The notes: a model not told the origin generated them from the letters alone. A DNA stretch of 64,000 nucleotides from Pseudoalteromonas rhizosphaerae (GCF_902498845.1 NZ_CABVLM010000011.1:1-64000), one strand, 5' to 3'; positions 27,888 through 38,391 are shown, counted from the stretch's first letter. Numbers and translations: made by a program.

Positions 27888-27928
27888 CTTCACTTATATT
27901 GGAGTTATTCGAATGAGGTAAAAACACT

Positions 27929-28363
27929 ATGAATCAAGATAATCAAACAAACTTTGCAAGTTCAGCCGCCGAACCGGCAAGCAATGAACAAACCTTTAGT
28001 ATCAGTGAACTGGCTAAAGAGTTTGATATAACCACCCGCTCAATTCGCTTTTACGAAGATCAGGGCTTAATTTCACCTGAGCGTAATGGCCAAACCCGTA
28101 TTTATTCAAAACGCGATAAAGTGCGTTTAAAACTTATTTTACGTGGCAAGCGGTTAGGTTTTACCTTAGCTGAAACAGGCCGTTTGTTTGAACTTTATGA
28201 TGCCGATAAATCCAGCGCTAAACAGTTAGTGACTATGCTTGACTTAATTTCAGATAAAAAAGCTGATCTAAGCCAACAAATGGATGACATTAAAGTTGTC
28301 TTGATGGAATTAGTAACCGCAGAGCGTCGTTGTCGCGACACCTTAAATCAATTAGATGAATAA
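27929..28363 (+). CDS. liuR: MerR-family regulator LiuR
   Basis: The 144-residue protein has an N-terminal MerR helix-turn-helix (FSISELAKEFDITTRSIRFY, then EDQGLISPER) and a C-terminal coiled coil for dimerisation. It lacks metal-binding cysteines in the usual sensor positions, as expected for LiuR. Its gene heads the leucine operon, and matching palindromes lie before it and before the divergent cluster. It is therefore the likely regulator of both arms, responding to a branched-chain catabolite. Confidence 0.93.
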   Translation: MNQDNQTNFASSAAEPASNEQTFSISELAKEFDITTRSIRFYEDQGLISPERNGQTRIYSKRDKVRLKLILRGKRLGFTLAETGRLFELYDADKSSAKQLVTMLDLISDKKADLSQQMDDIKVVLMELVTAERRCRDTLNQLDE

Positions 28364-28426
28364 CTAGTTTTAAACAATAACGATTAAATGACTATTCATT
28401 AACAGTCTCTCACACAGGAATGAATC

Positions 28427-29602
28427 ATGAGCACTATTTCACTATATAAAGAAATGAACTTTGGCCTTGGCGAAACCGCAGATATGATCCGCGATCATGT
28501 AAACAGTTTTGCTAGCCAAGAAATTGCCCCTTTAGCTGAAAAAACCGATCTTGATAATGCGTTTCCTAATCAGCTTTGGCCACAACTTGGCGAAATGGGC
28601 TTACTAGGTATGACCGTACCCGAAGAGCTCGGTGGTGCCGGTCTTGGTTACCTTGAACACGTAATCGCAATGGAAGAAATTAGCCGAGCGAGTGCCTCTA
28701 TCGGCCTAAGTTACGGTGCTCATTCTAACCTGTGTGTTAATCAAATTAATCGCAATGGCACGCAAGCACAAAAAGAAAAATACTTACCTAAATTAATTAG
28801 TGGTGAGCACATTGGTGCCCTTGCCATGAGTGAGCCAAACGCAGGCTCTGACGTAGTATCAATGAAACTTAAAGCCGAGAAAAAAGGCGATAAGTACATT
28901 TTAAACGGTAATAAAATGTGGATCACCAATGGTCCAGATGCGCATACTTTAGTGATCTATGCTAAAACTGATTTAACCGCTGGAGCTAAAGGCATCACCG
29001 CATTTATTGTTGAGAGTAATTTCCCTGGTTTTTCTACCGCCCAAAAACTCGACAAACTCGGGATGCGCGGCTCAAATACCTGTGAATTAGTGTTCGAAAA
29101 CTGTGAAGTACCAGAAGAGAATATTCTTGGCAATTTAAACGAAGGCGTTAAGGTACTAATGAGTGGCCTTGATTATGAACGTGTTGTGCTAGCGGCAGGC
29201 CCGCTGGGGATCATGCAAGCCTGTATGGATATTGTAGTACCGTATATTCATGAACGTAAGCAGTTTGATACACCGATTGGTCAATTTCAGCTGATACAAG
29301 GCAAAGTAGCCGACATGTATACACAAATGAATGCAGCCCGCTCTTATGTATACACTGTTGCGCGTTCATGTGATCGCGGTGAAACGACCCGTAAAGATGC
29401 CGCAGGCGCAATTTTATATGCGGCAGAGCTGGCAACTAAAATGGCACTTGATGCTATTCAAATTCTTGGTGGTAACGGTTATATCAACGAATACGCCACT
29501 GGCCGCCTATTGCGTGACGCTAAGCTTTATGAAATTGGTGCCGGTACCTCGGAAATTCGTCGCATGCTAATTGGTCGCGAATTATTTACTGAAAGCCGTT
29601 AA
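28427..29602 (+). CDS. liuA: Isovaleryl-CoA dehydrogenase
   Basis: The 391-residue flavoprotein oxidises isovaleryl-CoA to 3-methylcrotonyl-CoA in leucine breakdown. [16 protein letters not shown] and [11 protein letters not shown] are family signatures. The glutamate in [12 protein letters not shown] sits where isovaleryl-CoA dehydrogenases carry their catalytic base, in place of the C-terminal position (here EIGAGTSEI). It follows liuR by 63 bases with ACAGGA before the ATG, and starts the structural part of the operon. Confidence 0.96.
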   Translation: MSTISLYKEMNFGLGETADMIRDHVNSFASQEIAPLAEKTDLDNAFPNQLWPQLGEMGLLGMTVPEELGGAGLGYLEHVIAMEEISRASASIGLSYGAHSNLCVNQINRNGTQAQKEKYLPKLISGEHIGALAMSEPNAGSDVVSMKLKAEKKGDKYILNGNKMWITNGPDAHTLVIYAKTDLTAGAKGITAFIVESNFPGFSTAQKLDKLGMRGSNTCELVFENCEVPEENILGNLNEGVKVLMSGLDYERVVLAAGPLGIMQACMDIVVPYIHERKQFDTPIGQFQLIQGKVADMYTQMNAARSYVYTVARSCDRGETTRKDAAGAILYAAELATKMALDAIQILGGNGYINEYATGRLLRDAKLYEIGAGTSEIRRMLIGRELFTESR

Positions 29603-29613
29603 GGATAAGCGCT

Positions 29614-31221
29614 ATGACTATTTTAAAATCAAGCGTCAACCCTCACGACCCGCAGTTTTTGCAAAATCATAAAAATATGGCGGCACTGGTTGATGATTTA
29701 CGCGATAAAGTAAGCGAGATCAGTCAAGGTGGTGGCGTAGCGTTAATAGAACGCCATGAAAGCCGTGGTAAAATGTTCGTGCGTGAACGCATTAGTACCT
29801 TACTTGACGAAGGTTCACCATTTTTAGAGATTTCACAATTTGCAGCCTTTGGTGTTTATGAGCAAGCGATTCCTTGTGCCGGTGTAGTTGCTGGTATTGG
29901 CCGTGTTAAAGGCGTTGAATGTATGATCATCGCCAATGATGCGACAGTTAAGGGCGGCACCTATTTTCCACTAACCGTTAAAAAACATTTACGCGCACAA
30001 GATATTGCCGAGCGGTGTCACCTACCGTGTATATATTTGGTTGATTCAGGTGGTGCCAACCTACCTGAGCAAGATGATGTATTTCCTGACAAACTGCACT
30101 TTGGTCGTATTTTTTATAATCAAGCGCGTATGTCGGGCAAAGGCATTCCACAAATTGCAGTCGTTATGGGTTTATGTACCGCAGGTGGCGCGTACGTGCC
30201 TGCAATGGCCGACGAAAGCATCATTGTAAAAGAGCAAGGCACAATATTTTTAGCCGGCCCACCGCTGGTAAAAGCGGCTACAGGTGAAGAGGTAACCGCA
30301 GAAGAACTTGGCGGCGCTGATGTCCACTGTAAAACATCAGGGGTTGCCGATCATTACGCTGAAAATGACGCTCATGCGTTATCAATTGCTCGCCAATGTA
30401 TTGAACGAATTAATTATCAACGCCCTACTTCGCCAATATTAGAGCAAGTAAAAGCACCCCGTTATGATATTAACGAATTATACGGCATTGTTGGCACCGA
30501 TCTTAAAAAGCCATTTGATGTTCGCGAAGTGATTGCACGTACCGTGGATGACTCTTCGTTTGATGAGTTTAAACGTTACTTTGGCGATACCTTAGTGACT
30601 GGGTTTGCGAAAATCTATGGTCATCCGGTTGGGATTGTTGCTAACAATGGCATTTTGTTTAGTGAGTCAGCTCAAAAAGGCGCGCACTTTATACAGCTGT
30701 GCGCACAACGAAATATTCCACTGGTGTTTTTACAAAATATTACCGGCTTTATGGTAGGTAAAAAATACGAAGCCGAAGGCATTGCTAAACACGGCGCTAA
30801 AATGGTGATGGCTGTTTCGTGTGCTGATGTTCCAAAATTTACCGTATTAATTGGCGGCTCTTATGGCGCAGGTAACTATGGCATGTGTGGTCGTGCGTTT
30901 GAACCGACTATGATGTGGATGTGGCCTAATGCGCGTATTTCTGTGATGGGCGGCGAACAAGCAGCAGGCGTTATGGCGCAAGTTAAACAAGATGGTTTAG
31001 CCCGTAAAGGCCAAAGCATGACTGATGAGCAAATCAGCGAGTTTAAACAGCCGATTATCGAGCAATACGAGCAACAAGGTCATCCATACTATGCCAGCGC
31101 CCGTTTGTGGGATGACGGTATCATCGATCCAGCAGATACCCGAAGTGTGCTAGGTTTAGCTCTCAGTGCTGCAGCCAATGCACCAAAACGTGATTCGCAA
31201 TTCGGCGTATTTAGAATGTAA
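29614..31221 (+). CDS. liuB: Methylcrotonyl-CoA carboxylase, carboxyltransferase (beta) subunit
   Basis: The 535-residue subunit transfers CO2 from carboxybiotin to 3-methylcrotonyl-CoA. It has the two-part carboxyltransferase fold, with [18 protein letters not shown] typical of MCC beta, [13 protein letters not shown] and the second-half [16 protein letters not shown]. It works with the biotin-carrying alpha subunit LiuD encoded two genes on. It starts 11 bases after liuA. Confidence 0.97.
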   Translation: MTILKSSVNPHDPQFLQNHKNMAALVDDLRDKVSEISQGGGVALIERHESRGKMFVRERISTLLDEGSPFLEISQFAAFGVYEQAIPCAGVVAGIGRVKGVECMIIANDATVKGGTYFPLTVKKHLRAQDIAERCHLPCIYLVDSGGANLPEQDDVFPDKLHFGRIFYNQARMSGKGIPQIAVVMGLCTAGGAYVPAMADESIIVKEQGTIFLAGPPLVKAATGEEVTAEELGGADVHCKTSGVADHYAENDAHALSIARQCIERINYQRPTSPILEQVKAPRYDINELYGIVGTDLKKPFDVREVIARTVDDSSFDEFKRYFGDTLVTGFAKIYGHPVGIVANNGILFSESAQKGAHFIQLCAQRNIPLVFLQNITGFMVGKKYEAEGIAKHGAKMVMAVSCADVPKFTVLIGGSYGAGNYGMCGRAFEPTMMWMWPNARISVMGGEQAAGVMAQVKQDGLARKGQSMTDEQISEFKQPIIEQYEQQGHPYYASARLWDDGIIDPADTRSVLGLALSAAANAPKRDSQFGVFRM

Positions 31222-31231
31222 GGACGTGAGT

Positions 31232-32002
31232 ATGTCAGTAACACTACAAATAACTAAATCAAATGTGGCTGTACTCGTTTTAAGTCGCCCTGAAAAGCGC
31301 AATGCCTTTAACGAGCAAGTGATCCAAGAACTTATTCAATGTATAGAGCATGCTAATAGCTTAGATGTACGCGCCCTTGTTTTAAAAACTGAGGGAGAGC
31401 ATTTCTCTGCAGGGGCTGATCTTAATTGGATGAAGTCCATGGCAAACAATGACTTTAGTGAGAATCTTGCGGATTCAAAACAACTTGCCAAATTAATGCA
31501 TGTATTAGCCAGCAGCCCACTGCCAACGGTATGTGCTGTGCAAGGCGCGGCATTTGGCGGCGCACTGGGCTTAATTGCCTGTTGTGACATAGCCATATGC
31601 CAAGACAATGCACAGTTTTGTTTAAGCGAAGTAAAACTTGGCCTCATTCCAGCTGTAATCAGCCCGTATGTGATCAGAGCCATTGGCGAGCGCGCTGCAC
31701 GTCGTTATTTTTTAACCGCTGAGATTTTTGATGCCCACACAGCCAAGCAATTAGGCTTAATTCATCAAGTAACCGGTAAACTTGAATGCGCGCTTGATCA
31801 ACTACTCGAAACACTGATCAACAACGGCCCTGTCGCGGTTCGCGCAGCAAAACAATTGATCAACGATGTAGCTGGCCATGATATTAATGAACAAATCATA
31901 AATTTAACCGCAGAGCGTATCGCCAAAATTCGCGTATCTGAAGAAGGTCAAGAAGGATTATCTGCCTTTTTTGAAAAACGCCCACCAAATTGGCAAAAAT
32001 AG
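31232..32002 (+). CDS. liuC: Methylglutaconyl-CoA hydratase
   Basis: The 256-residue crotonase-family enzyme hydrates 3-methylglutaconyl-CoA to HMG-CoA. HFSAGADLNWMKSM, VQGAAFGGALGLIACCD and EVKLGLIPAVISPYV match the family. I take the ATG starting MSVTLQITK, ten bases after the liuB stop with AAGGACGTG upstream. A longer frame reading into liuB is not credible. It stands between the two carboxylase subunit genes, as usual for liu operons. Confidence 0.95.
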   Translation: MSVTLQITKSNVAVLVLSRPEKRNAFNEQVIQELIQCIEHANSLDVRALVLKTEGEHFSAGADLNWMKSMANNDFSENLADSKQLAKLMHVLASSPLPTVCAVQGAAFGGALGLIACCDIAICQDNAQFCLSEVKLGLIPAVISPYVIRAIGERAARRYFLTAEIFDAHTAKQLGLIHQVTGKLECALDQLLETLINNGPVAVRAAKQLINDVAGHDINEQIINLTAERIAKIRVSEEGQEGLSAFFEKRPPNWQK

Positions 32003-32010
32003 GGATCACC

Positions 32011-33987
32011 ATGAGCACACAATCATTACAAAAAATTCTTATTGCTAATCGCGGCGAAATTGCCTGTCGGGTTATGCGTACCGCAAAGCAAATGGGCTTA
32101 ATCACTGTGGCGGTTTACTCTGATGCAGATAAAAATTCACAACATGTAAAACTCGCCGATGAAGCCTACCATATTGGCGCAGCGCCGAGTAAAGACTCCT
32201 ATTTGGTGGCTGATAAAATTATTCAAGTAGCACTGGATGCAGGTGCTGATTGCATTCACCCTGGTTACGGCTTTTTATCTGAGAACAGTGAATTTGCAAA
32301 GGCCTGTGAAGCCAATAATATTGCGTTTATAGGCCCACCAGCGAGCAGTATCGAAGCAATGGGCTCAAAAACCCGCGCCAAAGAAATAATGGCAGCCGCG
32401 AATGTACCATTAGTACCTGGTTATTATGGTGACAAACAAGATCCTGCGTTTTTACAAGCTGAAGCTGAAAAAATTGGTTACCCAGTGCTTATCAAAGCAG
32501 CCTTTGGTGGCGGTGGTAAAGGCATGCGCGTGGTTGAACATGCAAAAGACTTTATCAGTGCTCTACAAGGTGCACAGCGTGAGGCAATCGCCGGTTTTGG
32601 TAACGACTTAGTACTACTTGAGCGCTATGTTAATAAACCACGCCATGTTGAAGTGCAAGTTTTTGCTGATAATCACGGTAACTGTGTGTACTTAGGTGAT
32701 CGTGATTGTTCATTACAACGCCGCCATCAAAAGGTGATTGAAGAAGCCCCCGCGCCTGGTTTATCTGACGAACTACGTAAAGAAATGGGCGAAGCCGCTG
32801 TACGCTGCGCACTTGCGATCAATTACCGAGGTGCAGGCACGGTGGAGTTTTTACTGTGTGGCGATGAATTCTTCTTTATGGAAATGAACACCCGGCTGCA
32901 AGTTGAGCACCCTGTTACTGAAATGGTGACTGGTGTCGATTTAGTTAATTGGCAAATTAACGTCGCCGCAGGTAACCCATTACCCATGCAACAAAGTGAT
33001 ATCCAATTACAGGGCCACAGCTTTGAAGCGCGTATTTACGCCGAAGATCCAAGCAATGACTTTATTCCTTGCTCTGGTACCATCAATGGCTTGTATATAC
33101 CAGTTCAATCTGAGTATGTACGCATTGATACTGGGATCATGCAAGGGGATGAGATCAGTCCATTTTACGATCCTATGATCGCTAAATTGATCGTTCATGA
33201 TGACTCGCGCGAGCAAGCTTTAGCACGATTAAGCACAGCCCTTGAACAATTTCATTTAGCGGGCTTTAGTTGTAATGTGAGCTTTTTACACACCCTTGCT
33301 AACCATGCAACCTTTAAGCAAGGCGCTCCTGATACTCACTTTATTGAAGAGCAAGGCGATGCGTTGCTTAAAGTTGATCAACAACACGCTGTTAGTAGCC
33401 GCATTATAGCTGCATTTAGCTATTTAACTGGGCTTAATCGTCAAGGAACTCAGAACGTATGGGACAGTCTAGCTGGTTTTAAACTCAATGCAGAAGCAAC
33501 AATCAAGGTGCCATTCGTTGATAATGCGATCACTGCAACAGCTCATCAAGCGGGGTACACAGTCCGCATCGATGAGGTTGACTATACAACCTCTGGCAGT
33601 ATCGACAATAACCTGTGTAGTGTATTTATCAATGGCAATAAACATATCGCCCATGTGGTTACTGCAGACAATACCATCACAGTAATGTACAAAGCATTGC
33701 AAACTACCTTTGATATTTTTGATAAACACTATATCAGTGATCACGAAAGCGATGCCCTACCGCTTGCAGCACCACTTAACGGTACCGTTGTAAAACACCT
33801 TATTGACGTTGGCAGCACCATCACAAAAGGTGATGCTGTGGTGATCATTGAAGCCATGAAAATGGAATATACGCTCACCGCCCCCCATGATGGTGTATTG
33901 CAAAGCTATTGTTTTGCAGAAGGTGCTCTGGTGAGTCATGGTGCCCTATTAGCAATTGTCAGCGATGAGAGCGCAGCAGATGAATAG
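32011..33987 (+). CDS. liuD: Methylcrotonyl-CoA carboxylase, biotin-containing (alpha) subunit
   Basis: The protein of about 658 residues has an N-terminal biotin carboxylase domain (ILIANRGEIACRVMRTA, ATP-grasp loop AAFGGGGKGMRVV, MNTRLQVEHPVTE). A C-terminal biotinyl domain carries the biotin lysine in EAMKMEY. It supplies carboxybiotin to LiuB. I take the start MSTQSLQK, with AGGGA upstream. The 3' end overlaps liuE by eight bases. Its biotin requirement links it to the bio genes in the same window. Confidence 0.97.
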   Translation: MSTQSLQKILIANRGEIACRVMRTAKQMGLITVAVYSDADKNSQHVKLADEAYHIGAAPSKDSYLVADKIIQVALDAGADCIHPGYGFLSENSEFAKACEANNIAFIGPPASSIEAMGSKTRAKEIMAAANVPLVPGYYGDKQDPAFLQAEAEKIGYPVLIKAAFGGGGKGMRVVEHAKDFISALQGAQREAIAGFGNDLVLLERYVNKPRHVEVQVFADNHGNCVYLGDRDCSLQRRHQKVIEEAPAPGLSDELRKEMGEAAVRCALAINYRGAGTVEFLLCGDEFFFMEMNTRLQVEHPVTEMVTGVDLVNWQINVAAGNPLPMQQSDIQLQGHSFEARIYAEDPSNDFIPCSGTINGLYIPVQSEYVRIDTGIMQGDEISPFYDPMIAKLIVHDDSREQALARLSTALEQFHLAGFSCNVSFLHTLANHATFKQGAPDTHFIEEQGDALLKVDQQHAVSSRIIAAFSYLTGLNRQGTQNVWDSLAGFKLNAEATIKVPFVDNAITATAHQAGYTVRIDEVDYTTSGSIDNNLCSVFINGNKHIAHVVTADNTITVMYKALQTTFDIFDKHYISDHESDALPLAAPLNGTVVKHLIDVGSTITKGDAVVIIEAMKMEYTLTAPHDGVLQSYCFAEGALVSHGALLAIVSDESAADE

Positions 33988-34891
33988 TACACTACCAAGT
34001 CATGTTCGCATTGTTGAAGTGGGTGCCCGTGATGGCTTACAAAACGAGCGTGCAGTAACTACTCAAGATAAGGTAACCTTAATTAACGCTCTTGCTGATG
34101 CAGGTATTAAAGACATTGAAGCAGGCGCATTTGTATCACCGAAATGGGTACCACAAATGGCCGATTCCAGCAATGTGATCAGTGCGCTTGATTTACCTAC
34201 GACTAATTTAACGGCACTTACGCCTAACTTAAAAGGTGCAGAAGCAGCCCATGCTGTAGGTATTAAAGAATTTGCTATTTTTACTGCTGCCAGTGAAGCC
34301 TTTTGTCAAAAGAATATTAACTGCTCAATTGACCAAAGCATAGCCCGCTTTACTGATGTAATGGCCTTTGCTAAATCACATAATATTCGTGTTCGTGGTT
34401 ATGTTAGTTGTGTGCTTGGCTGCCCATACGAAGGCGATATCGATCCGCAGCGCGTACTACAAGTATGTCAAAAGTTATTAGACCTTGGTTGTTACGAAGT
34501 AAGCCTAGGTGACACTATTGGCGTAGGTACCGCAAAAAAGGTCGATGAGCTGTTGGACGTGCTACTAGCTGAAATTGATAAGTCATTGTTAGCTGTTCAT
34601 TTTCACGACACTTATGGTCAAGCGCTCACAAATATTTACACTGCCTTAAAGCGAGGTATAGCAACGGTTGACAGTGCGGTTGCAGGCCTTGGTGGCTGCC
34701 CTTATGCAAAGGGTGCGTCAGGAAATGTTGCCACTGAAGATGTAGTTTACTTACTACAAGGACTTGGCATAGAGCATGGAATTGATTTAGAAAGACTGGC
34801 TAAAGCTGGTTGGGCAATTTGCACGGCATTAAATAAACAACCTGTGAGCAAGGTATCCTTGGCACTTAAAAATCAAACTACTGATCAATAG
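33980..34891 (+). CDS. liuE: Hydroxymethylglutaryl-CoA lyase
   Basis: The enzyme of about 303 residues cleaves HMG-CoA to acetoacetate and acetyl-CoA, ending leucine breakdown. The TIM-barrel motifs are RIVEVGARDGLQNE, VRGYVSCVLGCPYEG, FHDTYGQAL and the catalytic Cys in GLGGCPYAKGASGN. The start MNSTLPSH, inside the end of liuD, fits best; an ATG five codons earlier is possible. No clear ribosome-binding site is seen, so coupling to liuD translation is likely. Confidence 0.95.
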   Translation: MNSTLPSHVRIVEVGARDGLQNERAVTTQDKVTLINALADAGIKDIEAGAFVSPKWVPQMADSSNVISALDLPTTNLTALTPNLKGAEAAHAVGIKEFAIFTAASEAFCQKNINCSIDQSIARFTDVMAFAKSHNIRVRGYVSCVLGCPYEGDIDPQRVLQVCQKLLDLGCYEVSLGDTIGVGTAKKVDELLDVLLAEIDKSLLAVHFHDTYGQALTNIYTALKRGIATVDSAVAGLGGCPYAKGASGNVATEDVVYLLQGLGIEHGIDLERLAKAGWAICTALNKQPVSKVSLALKNQTTDQ

Positions 34892-34945
34892 TCTATATTT
34901 AGCCTTAAATTAGTAGTCATATAATTACAAATAAGGAGTGGGCCC

Positions 34946-35644
34946 ATGGCCGGTTTCGATAAAGTGGTTTCAAGTTATGAAGCTGCAATGGAAGGCTTAA
35001 AAGATGGCGATACCATTATCGCTGGTGGTTTTGGTTTATGCGGTATCCCTGAGGGGTTGATCAGCGAAATCAAACGTAAACAAACCAAAGAACTTACTGT
35101 GGTATCGAATAACTGCGGTGTAGATGATTTTGGTTTAGGTATTTTATTGCACGACAAGCAAATTAAAAAAATTATTGCCTCCTACGTGGGTGAAAATGCC
35201 CTATTCGAACAGCAATTGTTGAGCGGCGAAATTGATGTAGAGCTTACTCCGCAAGGTACGCTGGCTGAAAAAATGCGTGCCGGTGGTGCTGGCATTCCTG
35301 CTTTTTATACAGCAACAGGTTACGGTACGCCTGTGGCAGAAGGTAAAGATGTAAAAGAATTTAACGGACGCCCTTATATCTTAGAAGAATCAATCACTGG
35401 TGAGTTTGCCATTGTAAAAGCATGGAAAGCGGACCGTTATGGTAATTTAGTGTTTCGACACACGGCGATGAACTTCAACCCAATGGCCGCAACAGCAGGT
35501 AAAATTACCGTTGCTGAAGTTGAAGAAATTGTTGAACCAGGCGAACTTGAGCCAAGCCAAATTCACACCCCTGGTATTTTTGTTAATCGCGTGATCAAAG
35601 GTAACTTTGAAAAACGCATTGAACGTGTAACCACTCGCGATTAA
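34946..35644 (+). CDS. scoA: 3-oxoacid CoA-transferase subunit A
   Basis: The 232-residue subunit of a succinyl-CoA:acetoacetate-type CoA transferase starts with the CoA-binding [12 protein letters not shown] motif, and [18 protein letters not shown] follows. With subunit B it activates the acetoacetate made by LiuE to acetoacetyl-CoA for thiolysis. AAGGAGTGGG precedes the ATG. It is 54 bases downstream of liuE and probably in the same transcript. AtoD-type naming is an alternative, and substrate preference is not proven. Confidence 0.93.
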   Translation: MAGFDKVVSSYEAAMEGLKDGDTIIAGGFGLCGIPEGLISEIKRKQTKELTVVSNNCGVDDFGLGILLHDKQIKKIIASYVGENALFEQQLLSGEIDVELTPQGTLAEKMRAGGAGIPAFYTATGYGTPVAEGKDVKEFNGRPYILEESITGEFAIVKAWKADRYGNLVFRHTAMNFNPMAATAGKITVAEVEEIVEPGELEPSQIHTPGIFVNRVIKGNFEKRIERVTTRD

Positions 35645-35656
35645 GGAGCAATAATT

Positions 35657-36313
35657 ATGGCATTATCACGTGAACAAGTCGCAATGCGCGTTGCACAAGA
35701 ACTACAAGACGGTTATTACGTTAACCTCGGTATCGGTATTCCTACGTTAGTGGCAAACTACGTACCTGATAACATTGAGGTGATGTTACAGTCTGAAAAT
35801 GGCTTACTAGGCATGGGGCAATACCCTACTAAAGCAGAGCTTGATGCAGATATGATCAACGCGGGTAAAGAAACCGTGACAGCAGCTAAAGGCGCAGCCA
35901 TATTTAATAGTGCAGATAGTTTTGCAATGATCCGTGGAGGTCATGTAGACTTAACTGTTCTAGGTGCATTTGAAGTTGACCAAAACGGTAGTATCGCATC
36001 GTGGATGATCCCTAAAAAATTGATCAAAGGCATGGGCGGCGCGATGGACCTTGTCGCTGGTGCAAAAAATATTATCGTTACTATGACCCATGCAAGTAAA
36101 CATGGTGACTCGAAACTGCTAGAAAGTTGCTCTTTACCTTTAACTGGTGTTAACTGTGTGAAGAAAATAGTAACAGATTTAGCCGTGTTAGAAGTCAAAG
36201 ACGGCGCATTTCATCTTTTAGAACGCGCACCGGGCGTGTCAGTTGATGAAATTATTAGTAAAACAGCAGGTAAATTACTTGTTGATGGTGAAATCCCTGA
36301 GATGGTTTTTTAA
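35657..36313 (+). CDS. scoB: 3-oxoacid CoA-transferase subunit B
   Basis: The 218-residue beta subunit carries the catalytic glutamate in QSENGLLGMG. GGHVDLTVLGAFEVD and MGGAMDLVAGAK are typical of SCOT-type enzymes. It lies 12 bases after subunit A with AAGGAG upstream, and ends the leucine operon before a strong terminator at 36379. Together the two subunits complete conversion of leucine carbon to acetyl-CoA. Confidence 0.94.
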   Translation: MALSREQVAMRVAQELQDGYYVNLGIGIPTLVANYVPDNIEVMLQSENGLLGMGQYPTKAELDADMINAGKETVTAAKGAAIFNSADSFAMIRGGHVDLTVLGAFEVDQNGSIASWMIPKKLIKGMGGAMDLVAGAKNIIVTMTHASKHGDSKLLESCSLPLTGVNCVKKIVTDLAVLEVKDGAFHLLERAPGVSVDEIISKTAGKLLVDGEIPEMVF

Positions 36314-36378
36314 TTTAACGCTCAGGTCCACCCTGTACCGACCTCATTCCCAGTGCCAATGGCGCTGAGTTACCCAAA

Positions 36379-36403
36379 ATCCCTCGCAAGAGGGATTTTT
36401 TTT
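36379..36403 (+). terminator. Terminator of the liu/sco operon (first of two identical copies)
   Basis: The hairpin ATCCCTC-GCAA-GAGGGAT is followed by eight T. The same 25 bases recur exactly at 37155-37179, on the other side of a single minus-strand gene. Confidence 0.9.
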
Positions 36404-36416
36404 ATCCTGTTGCTTA

Positions 36417-36983
36417 TCAATCCATCAAATAGACTCTCGTAACATCTATTTTCTTACCTGAAATTATTACAATATTCTCATCTTCTCGATATGACAATTT
36501 ACCTAGTTCTTCATACCTCCAACGCCCCCAATCATTTAAATCACTTTGCCATCCTGCCCATACAATTTCCTTATCAGTAACATTACAAACATATTGCCAA
36601 TTAGTCATATCAGAGTTTCTAGTATATTCAACATAGGTATGATTACCATGCTGATTGTATGCAGAAACATGAGTAAATGGTTTATGAAAAACTGTTCCTA
36701 TATAAGCTCTACAGAGTCTTGATTTATCTTCAGCTGAGTAAAATTCACTTTCTTCTTTATCTGGGGCTAAAGCAGCAATAACTAACAAGAATATAAAAAC
36801 TATAACGGCTTTATTGAAGTGTTTATTTTGCGGAATAGTTACTAATGGAAAATTATTGTGAGTGCTCTTAGGCTCACTAGTACAAGAGGCTTTAAATGTA
36901 ATTACTTCCTTTAAGCTAAGGCCACAATTAAAGCAAAACTTATTAGAATCTTGGTTTTCCTTTCCACAATTTGTACAAAACAT
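36417..36983 (-). CDS. Zinc-ribbon membrane protein, hypothetical
   Basis: The product (188 residues from MFCTNCGKE) has an N-terminal zinc ribbon (CTNCG ... CFNCG, residues 3-21), a linker, one membrane segment (about 60-78, AVIVFIFLLVIAALAP) and an extracytoplasmic tail rich in Tyr, Trp and Arg. No tail domain is recognised. I choose this start because AAGGAT lies ten bases upstream, whereas the ATG seven codons earlier precedes it. The gene is unusually AT-rich next to the catabolic genes and lies between two exact copies of a terminator hairpin, suggesting insertion. Confidence 0.65.
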   Translation of the reverse strand: MFCTNCGKENQDSNKFCFNCGLSLKEVITFKASCTSEPKSTHNNFPLVTIPQNKHFNKAVIVFIFLLVIAALAPDKEESEFYSAEDKSRLCRAYIGTVFHKPFTHVSAYNQHGNHTYVEYTRNSDMTNWQYVCNVTDKEIVWAGWQSDLNDWGRWRYEELGKLSYREDENIVIISGKKIDVTRVYLMD

Positions 36984-37154
36984 TATCAGTAAATCCTTTT
37001 TCATTTTTCTACTATTATTGTGTTTTGTTACATTAATGTCTAATCAAGATTGGTTGTGCTTCATATCTCCACTTTATTTTTGTACACAAATAGGTATTAT
37101 TACGTCACACAATTACACTAAAATTGCCCCTTCAAAGTTCATTACAAGAGTTGC

Positions 37155-37179
37155 ATCCCTCGCAAGAGGGATTTTTTTT
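37155..37179 (+). repeat. Second exact copy of the 25-bp terminator
   Basis: It is identical to 36379-36403, including the eight-T run, and in direct orientation 776 bases away. No plus-strand gene ends just before it. The rest of 36984-37448 is AT-rich, presumably holding the promoter of the following LysR gene, with nothing else recognised. Confidence 0.85.
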
Positions 37180-37448
37180 GGCTGCACCAATTTGTCACAC
37201 AAATAGCGTATAATGCCCCATGATTGTGAAAATCACTGAAATTGCTTAAACATATAATTTAATAAGCAACGGAAATAACTTAATATATTAGCTATTTAAA
37301 TACTTATAGCAGATTAAACAATCCAATAAAGTCTATTTATTAGGCATTCTGGCAAATATTACCTATTCCCATACTTTAAGCAGAGGTTTTTTGCAAATTG
37401 GGATAATAATTGCTTAACTAACGTTATTGAGAATTACTAACATCGACT

Positions 37449-38327
37449 ATGCAAACACCTATTAGAGGATTACGTTCATTTTGTTTTGCGGCAAGAACGC
37501 TAAGCTTTAAAGAAGCCGCCAATCAGCTTTATTTGACTCCATCTGCAGTTAGTCATCAGATAAAGCAACTAGAAGAACAGTTAGGGATTGAGCTGTTTGA
37601 ACGCCAAACACGCTCGATCAGACTTACAGCTGCGGGGAAAAACTTTTATGACTCGGTATCACCACTTATAAAAGCACTCGAAAAAACCATTAACGAATTT
37701 AGTCAGCTGCAAGAAAATATAACCATCAGCATTACTTTGCCAGAGTTTTTTGCCAGTGAGTTATTAATGCCGAAACTGAGCGAGTGGACTGTTGAGCACC
37801 CTAAAACCAATTTACAGCTAAACACCATGAAAACGCGTAAAGAGTTAACAAAACAAAGTGATCTATCTATTGTGCTGTCGTCTTCGAAGCCAATTGAAGG
37901 TGTTGTTCACGAGCTGTTTTCATTACAATACACACCGGCTTGTAATAAAGAAAATTGGCAACAGTGGCACAAAAAGCCACTCGAAGCATTACAACAAGTG
38001 CCGTTAATTTTGCATAAAGCGCGTCCTTGGGCTTGGCATCAATGGGCTGAACATGCAGGCCTTGATGACTTTTCACCCAAGCAAATTATACAAGTAGATA
38101 GTATGTTTGGTGTTGCTCGCGCGGCGCAACAAGGTATGGGAATAGCGCTAATTCCTTTGCCAATTAGTCAAACATGGTTTGACGAAGGCTGGTTATGCAA
38201 CTTTACTGATGAACCATTAGTGACCAAGGATAAATACTATTTAGTACAGCACTACCCTGGCGAGGCAAATGCACAGCTTGAGCTATTTATAAAATGGCTG
38301 CTAGACACATTTAAACACTTAAAATAA
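37449..38327 (+). CDS. LysR-family transcriptional regulator
   Basis: The 292-residue protein has an N-terminal winged helix-turn-helix (LSFKEAANQLYLTPSAVSHQ) of the GcvA-like type and a C-terminal effector-binding domain (about 90-290). The target is not evident: the divergent side is the zinc-ribbon insertion, and the next gene, msrAB, is convergent. The region upstream is AT-rich, and I cannot single out an operator. Confidence 0.9.
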   Translation: MQTPIRGLRSFCFAARTLSFKEAANQLYLTPSAVSHQIKQLEEQLGIELFERQTRSIRLTAAGKNFYDSVSPLIKALEKTINEFSQLQENITISITLPEFFASELLMPKLSEWTVEHPKTNLQLNTMKTRKELTKQSDLSIVLSSSKPIEGVVHELFSLQYTPACNKENWQQWHKKPLEALQQVPLILHKARPWAWHQWAEHAGLDDFSPKQIIQVDSMFGVARAAQQGMGIALIPLPISQTWFDEGWLCNFTDEPLVTKDKYYLVQHYPGEANAQLELFIKWLLDTFKHLK

Positions 38328-38391
38328 AGCCAATAACAGTGATGATCCGACATTAATTGTACTCTTATAATTTGATATACAACTCATTAAA

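Noticed and set aside
30005-30229. 74-codon frame inside liuB
   Set aside because: Alternate-frame shadow of a well conserved carboxylase gene.
36862-37206. 114-codon plus-strand open frame
   Set aside because: It overlaps the zinc-ribbon gene antisense and continues through the terminator repeat; no family features.
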